A stretch of 64,000 nt of DNA from Oscillospiraceae bacterium (GCA_031262405.1 JAISHS010000025.1:1-64000), one strand, 5' to 3'; positions 8,229 through 16,968 are shown, counted from the first letter of the stretch. The notes: generated by a model from the letters alone, not told the origin. A program made the numbers and translations.

Positions 8229-9686
8229 CTAATCCGTTTTCAGCTCCGCCAGTACCTTAGCCACAATCTCCCGCTCGTCCATGTGGCGTTTTTCCGTGCC
8301 CACAATCTGATAGGTCTCGTGCCCCTTTCCGGCGAGAATTATAACATCGTCCGGCCGTTGATTTTCAATCGCCCAGGCGATTGCGCGCTCCCTGTCCTCA
8401 ATAACGGTAAATTTGCTCTTTGGCTCCTTCACCCCGGAAACAATTTCGGCGATTATCTCCGCCGGGACCTCCGTGCGCGGATTGTCGGAGGTTATAATCG
8501 CAAAGTCGGCGAGCCTCACGCCGATTTCGCCCATAATCGGTCTCTTCGCTCTGTCCCTGTCGCCGCCGCAGCCGAAGAGCACAACGACCCTCCCCGGCGA
8601 GACCTCCTTAATCGAGCGGATAACATTCTCCAGCGCGTCCGGCGTGTGGGCATAGTCGATGAGAATCGTAAAGCCCATAGTCCCCGGAACGACCTCAACT
8701 CTCCCCTTTACTCCCTTCGCCTCGCGCAGAGCCGCCGCAGTCTCGTCGAGCTTTAGCCCCAGCAGATGCGCCGCCGCAATTACCGCCAGCGCGTTATAGA
8801 CCGAGAACCGCCCCGGAATCCCCAGACGTATCCGCTCAATGCTGCCCTCCCCGATGAGCGCGACAAAGCGCACCTCCTCAGGGGAAAATCTAATGTCGCG
8901 GGCTATGAGATCGGCCTCCGAGTGCTTCTCGGAGAAGGTAAACACCGGACACTGCGCTTTCTCGAGCATAAAGCCGCTCCAGTCGTCGTCGAGATTGACC
9001 GCCAGAGCCTTGCACTGCCCAAAGAGCCGCGCCTTGGCCTTGGCATATTCCTCCATGCTGCCGTGAAAATCCAGATGATCTTGAGTCAGATTGGTAAATA
9101 CCCCCGCTTCAAAGCTCACCCCGCCGACGCGCGAGAGCGTCAGCGCGTGGCTGGAGACCTCCATCACGACATATTTGCAGCCCGAGTCCGCCATCTCGCG
9201 GAAGAGCCTTTGCAGCTCATAGGACTCCGGCGTCGTGTGCTCCGTCTCCAAAACGCGCGAGCCGATCATGTTCTGATTTGTGCCGATAAGCCCAACCATC
9301 TGCCCCGTTACGCTCTCGATAACGTGCTTGAGAAGCATCGTCGTCGTGGTCTTGCCGTTGGTACCCGTAACGCCGACAAGCTTCATTTCATCGGCAGGAT
9401 TGCCGAAAAATTCGCAGGACGCCAGAGCTAAGGCAAGGCGCGAGTCCGCAACGAGCACATAGGGAATGCTGCCCTCCGGCTTCTCCTGACAGATAACCGC
9501 CGCCGCGCCGAGCTGCGCCGCCGCATCTATGAATTTGTGCCCGTCGCTGCTATAGCCCCGAAGCGCCACAAAAACGTCCCCCGGCCTGACTCGCCGCGAG
9601 TCATAGCACAGCCCGGAGATTTCCATTGCTCCGTCCGCCGTACTCTCCAGCACTTGTATGTTCTTTAGTAACTCCTGAAGTTTCAT
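8229..9686 (-). CDS. murE: UDP-MurNAc-tripeptide synthetase, meso-DAP type
   Basis: ATP-dependent Mur ligase adding the third residue to UDP-MurNAc-L-Ala-D-Glu. The P-loop GVTGTNGKTTT and the substrate motif SDNPRTE are seen; DNPR is the signature of meso-diaminopimelate ligases, so the cell wall is probably DAP-type. The start at 9686 (MKLQELL, with GGTGG upstream) is preferred to the track start at 9716 and gives 485 residues. It sits between the PBP and mraY. Confidence 0.96.
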   Translation of the reverse strand: MKLQELLKNIQVLESTADGAMEISGLCYDSRRVRPGDVFVALRGYSSDGHKFIDAAAQLGAAAVICQEKPEGSIPYVLVADSRLALALASCEFFGNPADEMKLVGVTGTNGKTTTTMLLKHVIESVTGQMVGLIGTNQNMIGSRVLETEHTTPESYELQRLFREMADSGCKYVVMEVSSHALTLSRVGGVSFEAGVFTNLTQDHLDFHGSMEEYAKAKARLFGQCKALAVNLDDDWSGFMLEKAQCPVFTFSEKHSEADLIARDIRFSPEEVRFVALIGEGSIERIRLGIPGRFSVYNALAVIAAAHLLGLKLDETAAALREAKGVKGRVEVVPGTMGFTILIDYAHTPDALENVIRSIKEVSPGRVVVLFGCGGDRDRAKRPIMGEIGVRLADFAIITSDNPRTEVPAEIIAEIVSGVKEPKSKFTVIEDRERAIAWAIENQRPDDVIILAGKGHETYQIVGTEKRHMDEREIVAKVLAELKTD

Positions 9687-9701
9687 TTTACCACCATTTA
9701 A

Positions 9702-9720
9702 AAAATTGCTTCGCAATTTT
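9702..9720. repeat. Triloop palindrome upstream of murE
   Basis: AAAATTGC-TTC-GCAATTTT, an 8-bp stem; read on the minus strand the loop is GCGAAGC, the exceptionally stable GNA-type DNA mini-hairpin. It is one of many 3-nt-loop palindromes in the intergenic DNA of this window. The rest of 9721-9791 shows no gene. Confidence 0.6.
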
Positions 9721-9791
9721 GATAAGTCGCTCGTTCCTCTCGCTTTGTTATCGCAGACCGCTGCGGCGGCTACGCCCCAAATTCCAATAGC

Positions 9792-12146
9792 CTAGAATTC
9801 GTTTTGGTCTCGTGTATCAATAACGCTAACCTCTATCACCGCGCCGTATTCAAGCTTCTGCCCGACGCCGACGGACTGGCTCAAGATAATGATCTGCGCG
9901 GGGTCTGTAATCGCGCCGGAGGCCCTGATAAACAGCGCCTGCTCGGCAAGCTTCTGCCGCGCCATGGCATAGGTCAGCCCCTGCAAATCGGGCATCGTCG
10001 CCTCGCCCTGCCCGGGCTCAACTCCGAAGTATAGTATAACCTGACTGCCCGCCGCAATAACGCTGCCCGCCGCGGGAAGCTGCTTTGTAACAAGCTCGCC
10101 CGTGCCCATCGTCCGATTTGTAAACCCAAGCTCAGACAGCTTTGCGCTCGCCTCGTCGGCGCTCATGCCGCTCACGTCAGGCACCGCCTTATCAATTATC
10201 GCCGCTTCCTGCTCGTCATAGACCGGCTCTATGCCCATATAGGGCAAAATATCCGCAAACATCTTCCCCACAGTCGGCGCACCCATCTGACCGCCGCTGC
10301 GATATATACCGGTATCTGCGCTGGGACTGTCTAAAAACACCAAAATCGCGATCTGCGGATCGTCCATCGGCGCGACGCCTACGAAGGACACGATATACTG
10401 CTTCTCGCCCGTCTCCGCCTCGAGCACCGTGTTGGTGGAGGTTCCGGTCTTACCGCCGATTCTAAAGCCCGCTACAGCGGCGTTCTTTCCCGTACCCTCA
10501 ACGTCTCCTACGACCATCTCAAGCATCCGGCAGACCTCCGCGCTCGTCTGACTGCTTATGACCTGACGGATTAGCTCTGGCTCTCTCTTCATGATAGAAA
10601 CGCCCTCGGAGTCTATAATCTCCTCAACGAGATAGGGGCGCATGAGATTTCCGCCGTTTACGCAGGCGGAGACCGCCGTAATGAGCTGCAGGGGCGTAAT
10701 GGTAAAGGTCTGCCCGAAGCTTGCCGCGGCAAGCTGAGTCTTGTTGTCCGGGTTCGTAAATAGATTCTCCGGCCACCACATACTCCCGCTCTCACCGTTT
10801 AAGTCTATGCCCGTTTTGCCGGTGAGATACACGTCCTTGTCCGTCTGCGCCTCAAAGAGACCGAAGGCCTCGGCATAGTCATAAAATTTTTCCGCACCCA
10901 GCCTCATGCCGATCTGCACGAAGGCAACGTTGCAGGAGTGCTGCAACGCCTGAGTCAGCGTCTGCGCACCGTGACCGCCCGCCTTCCAGCAGTTGACCGG
11001 CTGACGCCCCGGCACATCAATCGAGCCGCCGCAGTAATAGCCGTCGTTCTCGTGCACAACTCCCTCGTTGAGAGCCATCGCAAGCGTAAGAATCTTAAAG
11101 GTCGAACCCGGCTCATAGGTATCAGTAACTGTCTTGTTGCGCCACTGCTGCAGCTGCGCCTCGGTAAGCATCTGCGAGGCGAGCTCAGGGTCCGGCTCCG
11201 CGTCAATGAGCGCCTTTACATCCTCGGACACATCCTGATAGTTGTTTAGATCAAAATTACCCAAACTCACCATGCCCAGAATCTTCGCGGTCTTGACGTC
11301 CATCGCAATCGCGCCCGCGCCGTTTAAAAGATCAAAGTCGCGCGCCGCCTGCGCTAGGTGCTTTTCCATGTAATACTGAATCGTGGAGTCAATGGTAACT
11401 CCCATATCATAGCCGTCCACCGCGTCGTAATAGTCCTCAAAGCTCGTGAAGAGCATATCGGTACCCACGGCGTTCTTCGCTCTGACAATACGCCCGTCGA
11501 CGCCGGTGAGATAGTCGTCATAGACCAGCTCCAAGCCGAGCAGCCCGCGGTTTTCCGCGCCGACATAGCCGATAACGTGGCTGGCAAGACTGCTATAGGG
11601 ATAATAGCGCTTCGAGTCCTCCTGCAAATACAGCCCGTCTATGTCATAATCCTTCTTAAACTGGCGCACCCGCTCCGAGACAGACGGCTCAACCTTGAGA
11701 GCTATCGTCTCATACTGTCGGTCCTTCTTGGCAAGCTTATCGAGCACAACCTGCGGCTCAATCTCAAGAATCTCCGCAAGTCCCTCCGCTATAAACTCCT
11801 CCGTCAGAGCCACGGTAAAGTGCGGACTGTCAGCGTCCACAATATCATAGGTATAGACCTCGCGCGGGCTTATATAAATCGTCGCGACGCTGGCGCTCAT
11901 GGCAAGAATATCCCCGTTCGCGTCATAGATAGTGCCGCGCGCGGCGGTCACCTCCGTGTCCCAAACCTGCTGCTCAATCGCCTTAGTCTCATAGAAATCG
12001 TGCCTAATGATCTGCAGCTGAAACAGCCTCACCACCAAAACCAGAAAAAGAGCTATGCCGCACACTATCATAAGTATGAGTGTGCGGCGCAGCATCATCG
12101 AATTGGGCGCAATGCGCGCCCCTCTACCTTTATTGTTACCAGTCAT
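9792..12146 (-). CDS. Class B penicillin-binding protein with two PASTA domains (SpoVD/PBP2-type)
   Basis: Transpeptidase that cross-links septal or spore peptidoglycan. Order of parts: short cytoplasmic tail, membrane anchor at about residues 17-42, dimerisation domain, then the transpeptidase domain with STFK (in YEPGSTFK), SCN and KTG (GGKTGTS), followed by two PASTA repeats (AVPDVSGMSADEA... and MPDLQGLTYAMA...). The start at 12146 has AGAGG 7 nt upstream, giving 784 residues. Its position after ftsL and before murE is that of B. subtilis pbpB/spoVD. Only one such gene is seen here, so it may serve vegetative division, sporulation or both. Confidence 0.93.
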   Translation of the reverse strand: MTGNNKGRGARIAPNSMMLRRTLILMIVCGIALFLVLVVRLFQLQIIRHDFYETKAIEQQVWDTEVTAARGTIYDANGDILAMSASVATIYISPREVYTYDIVDADSPHFTVALTEEFIAEGLAEILEIEPQVVLDKLAKKDRQYETIALKVEPSVSERVRQFKKDYDIDGLYLQEDSKRYYPYSSLASHVIGYVGAENRGLLGLELVYDDYLTGVDGRIVRAKNAVGTDMLFTSFEDYYDAVDGYDMGVTIDSTIQYYMEKHLAQAARDFDLLNGAGAIAMDVKTAKILGMVSLGNFDLNNYQDVSEDVKALIDAEPDPELASQMLTEAQLQQWRNKTVTDTYEPGSTFKILTLAMALNEGVVHENDGYYCGGSIDVPGRQPVNCWKAGGHGAQTLTQALQHSCNVAFVQIGMRLGAEKFYDYAEAFGLFEAQTDKDVYLTGKTGIDLNGESGSMWWPENLFTNPDNKTQLAAASFGQTFTITPLQLITAVSACVNGGNLMRPYLVEEIIDSEGVSIMKREPELIRQVISSQTSAEVCRMLEMVVGDVEGTGKNAAVAGFRIGGKTGTSTNTVLEAETGEKQYIVSFVGVAPMDDPQIAILVFLDSPSADTGIYRSGGQMGAPTVGKMFADILPYMGIEPVYDEQEAAIIDKAVPDVSGMSADEASAKLSELGFTNRTMGTGELVTKQLPAAGSVIAAGSQVILYFGVEPGQGEATMPDLQGLTYAMARQKLAEQALFIRASGAITDPAQIIILSQSVGVGQKLEYGAVIEVSVIDTRDQNEF

Positions 12147-12270
12147 ATAGAACCTCTTGAGCCGCCCCGGCTGCCACATATAGGTATTATAACACAGGTT
12201 AACCGCTATGGCTAGTATTTTTTGTAAAATCCCCGCCGAGTCCCTGTCCTATCCTATAATACTGCGGCGC

Positions 12271-12816
12271 TCACCCGAAATATGACGTTATCGACGTCAA
12301 AAGATTTGAAAGGCTGTCCAAAAATCCGTCTGAACCCGAGTCCTCCTCCAGAATAACCGCCTTGTCGGGGGCGGAGCTGTTTATGTATCTTATTTGTTCC
12401 GGCCGCGGCTGCCGCATTCCCAGCACGCTCGTGGCATATTCCTCAATCTCGCTGCGGTTAAAAACGCTCTCATACTCAATGAGAAGTCTGTTTCTCTCCG
12501 ACTCCAGCTCCTGCAGCTGAGTCTCAAGCTTGGCGGCCTCGTCTGTTATAACCGTCAGCTGCGCGCTCGCCGTAAGATAAAGGATAATAAAGACTGCCGC
12601 ACAGGCATAGCCAATAATCGCCATCGCCGAAACCGACTGCTTTGGTCTCGGTTTCGCCTTGGGCAAAAGCTGCTCCCGCTCTATGGGCGGCGCCTCGGGA
12701 ATAACAATTTTCTGCTTCTTTTCCGGCTCAAACCACTCTCGCTGTGCCGCCGTCTCAAGGTCATAGGCAAGAGACCCGAACACCGGAATCTTAGTTAAAC
12801 CATTTTCGTCTGTCAT
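12271..12816 (-). CDS. ftsL: FtsL-like septum protein
   Basis: 181-residue bitopic protein with a Lys/Pro-rich cytoplasmic part, one membrane segment at about residues 62-84, and an extracellular coiled coil (LETQLQELESERNRLL) followed by a short tail. This is the FtsL/DivIC architecture. Sequence conservation is low in this family, so the call rests on position between rsmH and the class B PBP plus topology. FtsL recruits and activates FtsW-PBP. GAGG precedes the start. Confidence 0.8.
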   Translation of the reverse strand: MTDENGLTKIPVFGSLAYDLETAAQREWFEPEKKQKIVIPEAPPIEREQLLPKAKPRPKQSVSAMAIIGYACAAVFIILYLTASAQLTVITDEAAKLETQLQELESERNRLLIEYESVFNRSEIEEYATSVLGMRQPRPEQIRYINSSAPDKAVILEEDSGSDGFLDSLSNLLTSITSYFG

Positions 12817-12893
12817 TCTCTTGCCTCCTCTCGCGATTATTCTGCTAATCCTTCCGGCTCTTATCCCTGTCCCCTTGTGCCCTTCGTTTTTAT

Positions 12894-13829
12894 CTAAACC
12901 CTTTCGGCTACCCTCAGCTTCGCGCTGCGGCTGCGTGGATTTTCCTCAATTTCCTCCGCCGTCGGAAGAATCGGCTTGCGCGAAACGCTCCTCAGGGTCT
13001 GCTTGAACCCGCAGACACAGACGGGCAAATCTCGCGGACAGGTGCAGCCCTTTTCAAATCTCGCTATCGACTGCTTAACAATTCTGTCCTCCAGCGAGTG
13101 AAAGCTAATAGCACAGAGCCTCCCCCCGGGCTTTAAAAGCTCGGGAACCTGCTCCAGCGCACAGCTTATCGCGTCAAGCTCGCCGTTAACCGCAATTCTA
13201 AGAGCCTGAAACACCCGCTTTGCCGGATGCTGCTTCTCCCGCAGCGCGGAGGCCGGCATCGCCGACTTTATAATTTCGACGAGCTGCCCCGTGGTCATGA
13301 TGACCCCCTCGCGCCGCGCATTTATAATCGCATTCGCGACTCGCGGAGCATAGCGCTCCTCGCCGTATTCATAAAAAATCTTCTTAAGCGCCTCATAGTC
13401 CCAGCTGTTCACGATCTCCGCCGCCGTGAGACGCTCCTCGGCGTCCATCCTCATGTCGAGCTTACTGTCCGCCATGTAAGAAAACCCGCGCGCGGGATCG
13501 TCGAGCTGTGGAGAGGACACGCCGAAGTCAAAGAGCACCCCGTCAATCTTCTCAATTCCCAGCCCCGACAAAATCGCCTTCAGCTCCGCGAAATTGCCCT
13601 TGGCAAGCGTCACCTTTTCCATAAAAGGCGCCAGCTTCACCTGCGCTCTGTGCAGAGCCGTCTCGTCCCGATCTATCGCAACGAGCCGACCGGAGCCGAG
13701 TTTTCGCGCAATGAGCGCCGAGTGCCCGCCCAGACCCAGCGTAGCGTCCACATAGAGCCCCTCCGGCTTTATACTCAAAGCCTCAAGGCACTGACTGCGC
13801 ATTACCGGATAGTGGGAAAAGTCCGTCAA
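12894..13829 (-). CDS. rsmH: 16S rRNA (cytosine1402-N4)-methyltransferase
   Basis: SAM-dependent methyltransferase modifying C1402 of 16S rRNA. The N-terminal HYPVMRSQCLEAL and the SAM site DATLGLGGHS are clear, with GVLFDFGVSSPQLD and the C-terminal HSLEDRIVK. 311 residues is the family length. It overlaps mraZ by 4 bp (ATGA), as in most dcw clusters. Confidence 0.97.
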   Translation of the reverse strand: MTDFSHYPVMRSQCLEALSIKPEGLYVDATLGLGGHSALIARKLGSGRLVAIDRDETALHRAQVKLAPFMEKVTLAKGNFAELKAILSGLGIEKIDGVLFDFGVSSPQLDDPARGFSYMADSKLDMRMDAEERLTAAEIVNSWDYEALKKIFYEYGEERYAPRVANAIINARREGVIMTTGQLVEIIKSAMPASALREKQHPAKRVFQALRIAVNGELDAISCALEQVPELLKPGGRLCAISFHSLEDRIVKQSIARFEKGCTCPRDLPVCVCGFKQTLRSVSRKPILPTAEEIEENPRSRSAKLRVAERV

Positions 13830-14266
13830 AACTCAAGCTCCTCCATAACCGCGCCAAGATTCTCCGGCGTCATCTCCGACTCGCGGATGCCCTTCCAGGC
13901 GGCCTCGTCCCAAAACTCCGCATGGTCGTTGCAGCCGATAACGGCAACGTTTTTCTTAAGACCGGCATACTCCCGCAAATTTTGCGGCAGAAGAATACGC
14001 CCCTGCGCGTCAACGTCGCACTTCGCCGCATAGGCGAAGAAGGGTCTCATCTTGCGCTGCTTAACATAGGGCATGGCGTTCACCTTTTCGGAAAACACCT
14101 GCCAATTTTCCGCTGAAAAGGCGGATAGGCACTTGTCCATTGAGAGCGTCACGAAAAATGAACCTCCCAGATCCTCGCGCATCCTCGCAGGGACAGAAAG
14201 CCTGCCCTTAGAATCCAGCGTATGCGAATATTCACCTGTCATGCTCTCACCCACTTCACCGAACAA
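13826..14266 (-). CDS. mraZ: Transcriptional regulator MraZ
   Basis: 146-residue protein of two SpoVT/AbrB-like halves, with the paired D-x-K-G-R (LDSKGRLSVPA) and D-x-Q-G-R (VDAQGRILLPQ) motifs. MraZ forms ring oligomers that bind GTGGG-type direct repeats and repress the dcw operon. A matching repeat set with 10-bp spacing lies between its promoter and start, so autoregulation is likely. First gene of the dcw operon. Confidence 0.96.
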   Translation of the reverse strand: MFGEVGESMTGEYSHTLDSKGRLSVPARMREDLGGSFFVTLSMDKCLSAFSAENWQVFSEKVNAMPYVKQRKMRPFFAYAAKCDVDAQGRILLPQNLREYAGLKKNVAVIGCNDHAEFWDEAAWKGIRESEMTPENLGAVMEELEF

Positions 14267-14383
14267 AACTCTCTCTTTTAATCCTCCGAAAACCTTCGGA
14301 ATTTCTCTCTTCAGAAAAACAAACTAACATCCTAACCGCATCGGCAAATATGCGGTTTTGCTTGGGGCTGCAATGGGGTTGCA

Positions 14384-14409
14384 TAACACTTTGCCCCACT
14401 TCTCCCCAC
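14384..14409 (-). promoter_or_regulatory. Putative MraZ operator
   Basis: On the minus strand GTGGGG-AGAA-GTGGGG-CAAA-GTGTTA: two perfect and one degenerate repeat with exact 10-bp period, starting immediately downstream of the predicted transcription start. This matches the TGGGN-N5 rule known for E. coli MraZ. Confidence 0.8.
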
Positions 14410-14418
14410 CTATTTGCA

Positions 14419-14447
14419 ATTATACGGGTTAACATAAATTATTGCAA
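14419..14447 (-). promoter_or_regulatory. Promoter of the mraZ-dcw operon
   Basis: TTGCAA, 17 bp, TATAAT on the minus strand, about 145 bp upstream of the mraZ start and just ahead of the MraZ repeats. The remainder of 14448-14565 is AT-rich with no supported gene. Confidence 0.8.
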
Positions 14448-14565
14448 GATAAAATTACTGACATAAATTTACAAAGTTTTGCCCAATATTTTTACTCTCA
14501 CCAACAAATTGTGTTGCAGCCGCTTATTAAACACAATACGTTCCGAAAACGCTCCCCCGCCTGTC

Positions 14566-14604
14566 AAAAAAATTGTGGAAAAATTTTTAAATTTTTTTCC
14601 ACAA
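14566..14604 (-). terminator. Terminator of the serC-serA operon
   Basis: On the minus strand an 11-bp stem TTGTGGAAAAA/TTTTTCCACAA with an AT-rich loop, followed by seven T. Both arms also resemble DnaA boxes (TTTTCCACA), which I take as chance. Confidence 0.65.
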
Positions 14605-14661
14605 AAAAAGTTGGAGCGCTCCCGCACCCCAACTTTTATGGTTTCTAGTTTTTTCAAATCC

Positions 14662-14720
14662 GTCGCCTTCGGCGACTCATTCTATCTATTATCTTTTATC
14701 TTTTATCTTTTATCTATTAT
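14662..14720 (-). repeat. AGATAAA heptad array plus triloop hairpin at the serA 3' end
   Basis: Heptads on the minus strand (AGATAAA three times, then AGATAAT and AGATAGA) span the end of serA and supply its last codons (ATA ATA GAT AAA AGA) and TAA stop. ATGAGTCGCC-GAA-GGCGAC follows, with the same GAGTCGC core seen after AATTGAN arrays. Confidence 0.85.
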
Positions 14721-15878
14721 CCGAACTCTCACAACTCCCGCCAGCTTCTCAACCTCGCGGGCGACGTCTTCTTCAATCTTACCGTTCGTGTCCACTATCA
14801 CATAAGCATACTCGCCTCTTTCGCGGCCTGCGGCATTTACAGTCGTCAGTCCGGAGCCGGTTATAACTTCGACACAGGAGCTTAGAATTCCGTGGTTTCC
14901 CTTGGAGATCACACAAAGTCTCCCCTCCCCGGCTCTGTCGATTGAAAGGCAGGGCAGGTTGACGGAGTTTATAATGTTGCCGTTCTTCACATAGTCAATG
15001 AGCTCCCGCGCCGCCATAATGGCGCACCTGTCCTCGCTCTCCGGCGTGGATGCACCCAGATGCGGAATGTGCAGAACGCCCGGCACTCCCGCAAGCGCCC
15101 CATTCGGAAAGTCCGTGACATAGCGCGCGAGCTTCCCGCTCGCCAGCGCCGCCTTAATCGCCTCGTCATCCGCCAGTTCAGCGCGCGCAAGATTGATTAT
15201 CCGAACGCCGTCCTTCATCTTCGCCAGCGTCTCGGCGTTAATCATATGGTGGGTCTGACCCTTGATATAAGGCAGCTGCAGGGTAATATAATCGCTGTTC
15301 TTATAAATAGCGTCCAAGTTTTTATCAATCTTCACCTTCCGCGAGAGCCCCAGCGCCGCTTCAACCGAAAGATAGGGGTCATAGCCCACAACGCGCATTC
15401 CCAAATTGACGGCGGCGTTGGCGACCTTCGCGCCGATCGCGCCGAGTCCGACGACGCCCAGAGTCTTGCCCATAATCTCCGGCCCGATAAAGCTGCTCTT
15501 GCCCTTCTCTACGAGAGAAGCCACCTCATCGCCCTTATCGGCGAGAGAGCTCACCCAATTGATGCCGCCGACAATATCGCGAGAGCTGATAAGCAGTCCG
15601 CAGAGCACCAGCTCCTTAACCGCCTCGGCATTTGCGCCGGGGGTGTTGAAAACCGCAATTCCGCTCTCGGCGCAGCGGTCGATGGGAATGTTGTTCGTAC
15701 CCGCGCCCGCTCTTGCAATGCAGAGCAGATTCGGCGCAAACTCCATCTCGTGCAGCTTCGCGCTGCGCACCAAAATCGCCTCCGGGTTCTCTGAATCATT
15801 GTCAATATCAAAGCCCGCGTCGGTAAGAATGCCCAGACCCAGATGAGAAATCTTGTTTAAAGCCTTAACCTTATACAT
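14703..15878 (-). CDS. serA: D-3-phosphoglycerate dehydrogenase
   Basis: NAD-dependent oxidation of 3-phosphoglycerate to 3-phosphohydroxypyruvate, first step of serine synthesis. The Rossmann motif GVVGLGAIGAKVA, the substrate region ARAGAGTNNIP and the catalytic HLGASTPE (His) are present, with a C-terminal ACT-like domain (about residues 320-391) that usually gives serine feedback. The start at 15878, with GAGGTGG upstream, overlaps the end of serC by 8 bp. 391 residues is the short bacterial form. The C-terminal IIDKR comes from the heptad array. Confidence 0.95.
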   Translation of the reverse strand: MYKVKALNKISHLGLGILTDAGFDIDNDSENPEAILVRSAKLHEMEFAPNLLCIARAGAGTNNIPIDRCAESGIAVFNTPGANAEAVKELVLCGLLISSRDIVGGINWVSSLADKGDEVASLVEKGKSSFIGPEIMGKTLGVVGLGAIGAKVANAAVNLGMRVVGYDPYLSVEAALGLSRKVKIDKNLDAIYKNSDYITLQLPYIKGQTHHMINAETLAKMKDGVRIINLARAELADDEAIKAALASGKLARYVTDFPNGALAGVPGVLHIPHLGASTPESEDRCAIMAARELIDYVKNGNIINSVNLPCLSIDRAGEGRLCVISKGNHGILSSCVEVITGSGLTTVNAAGRERGEYAYVIVDTNGKIEEDVAREVEKLAGVVRVRIIDKR

Positions 15879-16968
15879 TGTGCGCCACCTCAAAATTCTT
15901 CATATACTCAACCAGAGCTTTAACGCCCTCGATCGGCTGCGCGTTATAGACGGAGGCTCTCATGCCACCGACAATACGATGTCCCTTGAGATTTGAAAAG
16001 CCCTTTGCCGTCGCGCCCTTGACAAATTCGGCGTCCAGCTCGTCATTTCCGGTGCGGAAGGTAATGTTCATGTCGCTGCGTGAGTCAGGTCTCGCGCAGG
16101 CCCTAAAGAGCTTGCTCTCAGCCAAATAGTCATAGAGCAGCGCGGCCTTTTCGCTCTTTATCTTCTCCATACCGCTAACTCCGCCCTGTTTCTCGAGCCA
16201 ATCCAGCACCAGCCCGAGCATATAAATGCACCAGCAGGGCGGCGTGTTGAACATAGAGTCCTTGTCAATCATCCGCTGATAGCTCATCATGAGCGGGGTA
16301 AAGCTCATCTCGTGTCCGGCAAGCGACTTGTCGATAATCACGACCGTCAGACCCGCCGGAGCCATGTTCTTCTGCGCTCCGGCATAGATAAGCCCGAACT
16401 TGGAAACGTCAACGGGCTTGGAGAGAATGTCGGAGGACATATCGCAGCAAATCGGTACCGCTCCCGTCTCGGGAACATAGCCCCACTCCGTACCGTAAAT
16501 CGTGTTGTTCGCGCAGTAATAGAAATAATCAGCCGCGGGGTCGAGCTTCAGCTCGCTCTGCGCGGGAATATAGGTGTGCCCCTCCGCCTCGGAAGTGGCC
16601 GCGATATTCACCGTGCCGTATTTCTTGGCTTCCTTCATCGCACTGTTCGAGAAGTTGCCCGTCACGCAGTAGTCAGCCCTGCCCGCGCCGTCCGGCTTCA
16701 TGAGGTTGAGCGGAATCATCGAAAACTGAAGCGACGCGCCGCCCTGCAAAAACAAAATCTCATGCGTCTCCGGAATGGAAAGCGCGCGCCTTAATTTATC
16801 CTTTGTGCTCTCATGTATCTGAATAAACGCCTTACTGCGGTGGCTCATCTCCATTACCGAGGTGCCTGTCCCCCCGTAATTCAAAATATCCCGTCCCGCA
16901 ATCTCCAAAACCTCCGTCGGCAGCGCCGAGGGTCCCGCGGAAAAATTAAAAACTTCGTCTCTGGTCAT
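15871..16968 (-). CDS. serC: Phosphoserine aminotransferase
   Basis: PLP enzyme converting 3-phosphohydroxypyruvate and glutamate to phosphoserine and 2-oxoglutarate. The start region FNFSAGPSALP is diagnostic; the PLP lysine is in YAGAQKNMAPAG. GGAGG lies 8 nt before the ATG at 16968 (365 residues), so the track start at 16983 is rejected. It forms a two-gene operon with serA; serB is not in the window. Confidence 0.97.
   Translation of the reverse strand: MTRDEVFNFSAGPSALPTEVLEIAGRDILNYGGTGTSVMEMSHRSKAFIQIHESTKDKLRRALSIPETHEILFLQGGASLQFSMIPLNLMKPDGAGRADYCVTGNFSNSAMKEAKKYGTVNIAATSEAEGHTYIPAQSELKLDPAADYFYYCANNTIYGTEWGYVPETGAVPICCDMSSDILSKPVDVSKFGLIYAGAQKNMAPAGLTVVIIDKSLAGHEMSFTPLMMSYQRMIDKDSMFNTPPCWCIYMLGLVLDWLEKQGGVSGMEKIKSEKAALLYDYLAESKLFRACARPDSRSDMNITFRTGNDELDAEFVKGATAKGFSNLKGHRIVGGMRASVYNAQPIEGVKALVEYMKNFEVAHNV

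Noticed and set aside
14566-14604. Paired DnaA-box-like sequences suggesting an origin
   Set aside because: They are the two arms of a hairpin followed by a T-run, i.e. a terminator; no dnaA or dnaN nearby and no box cluster.
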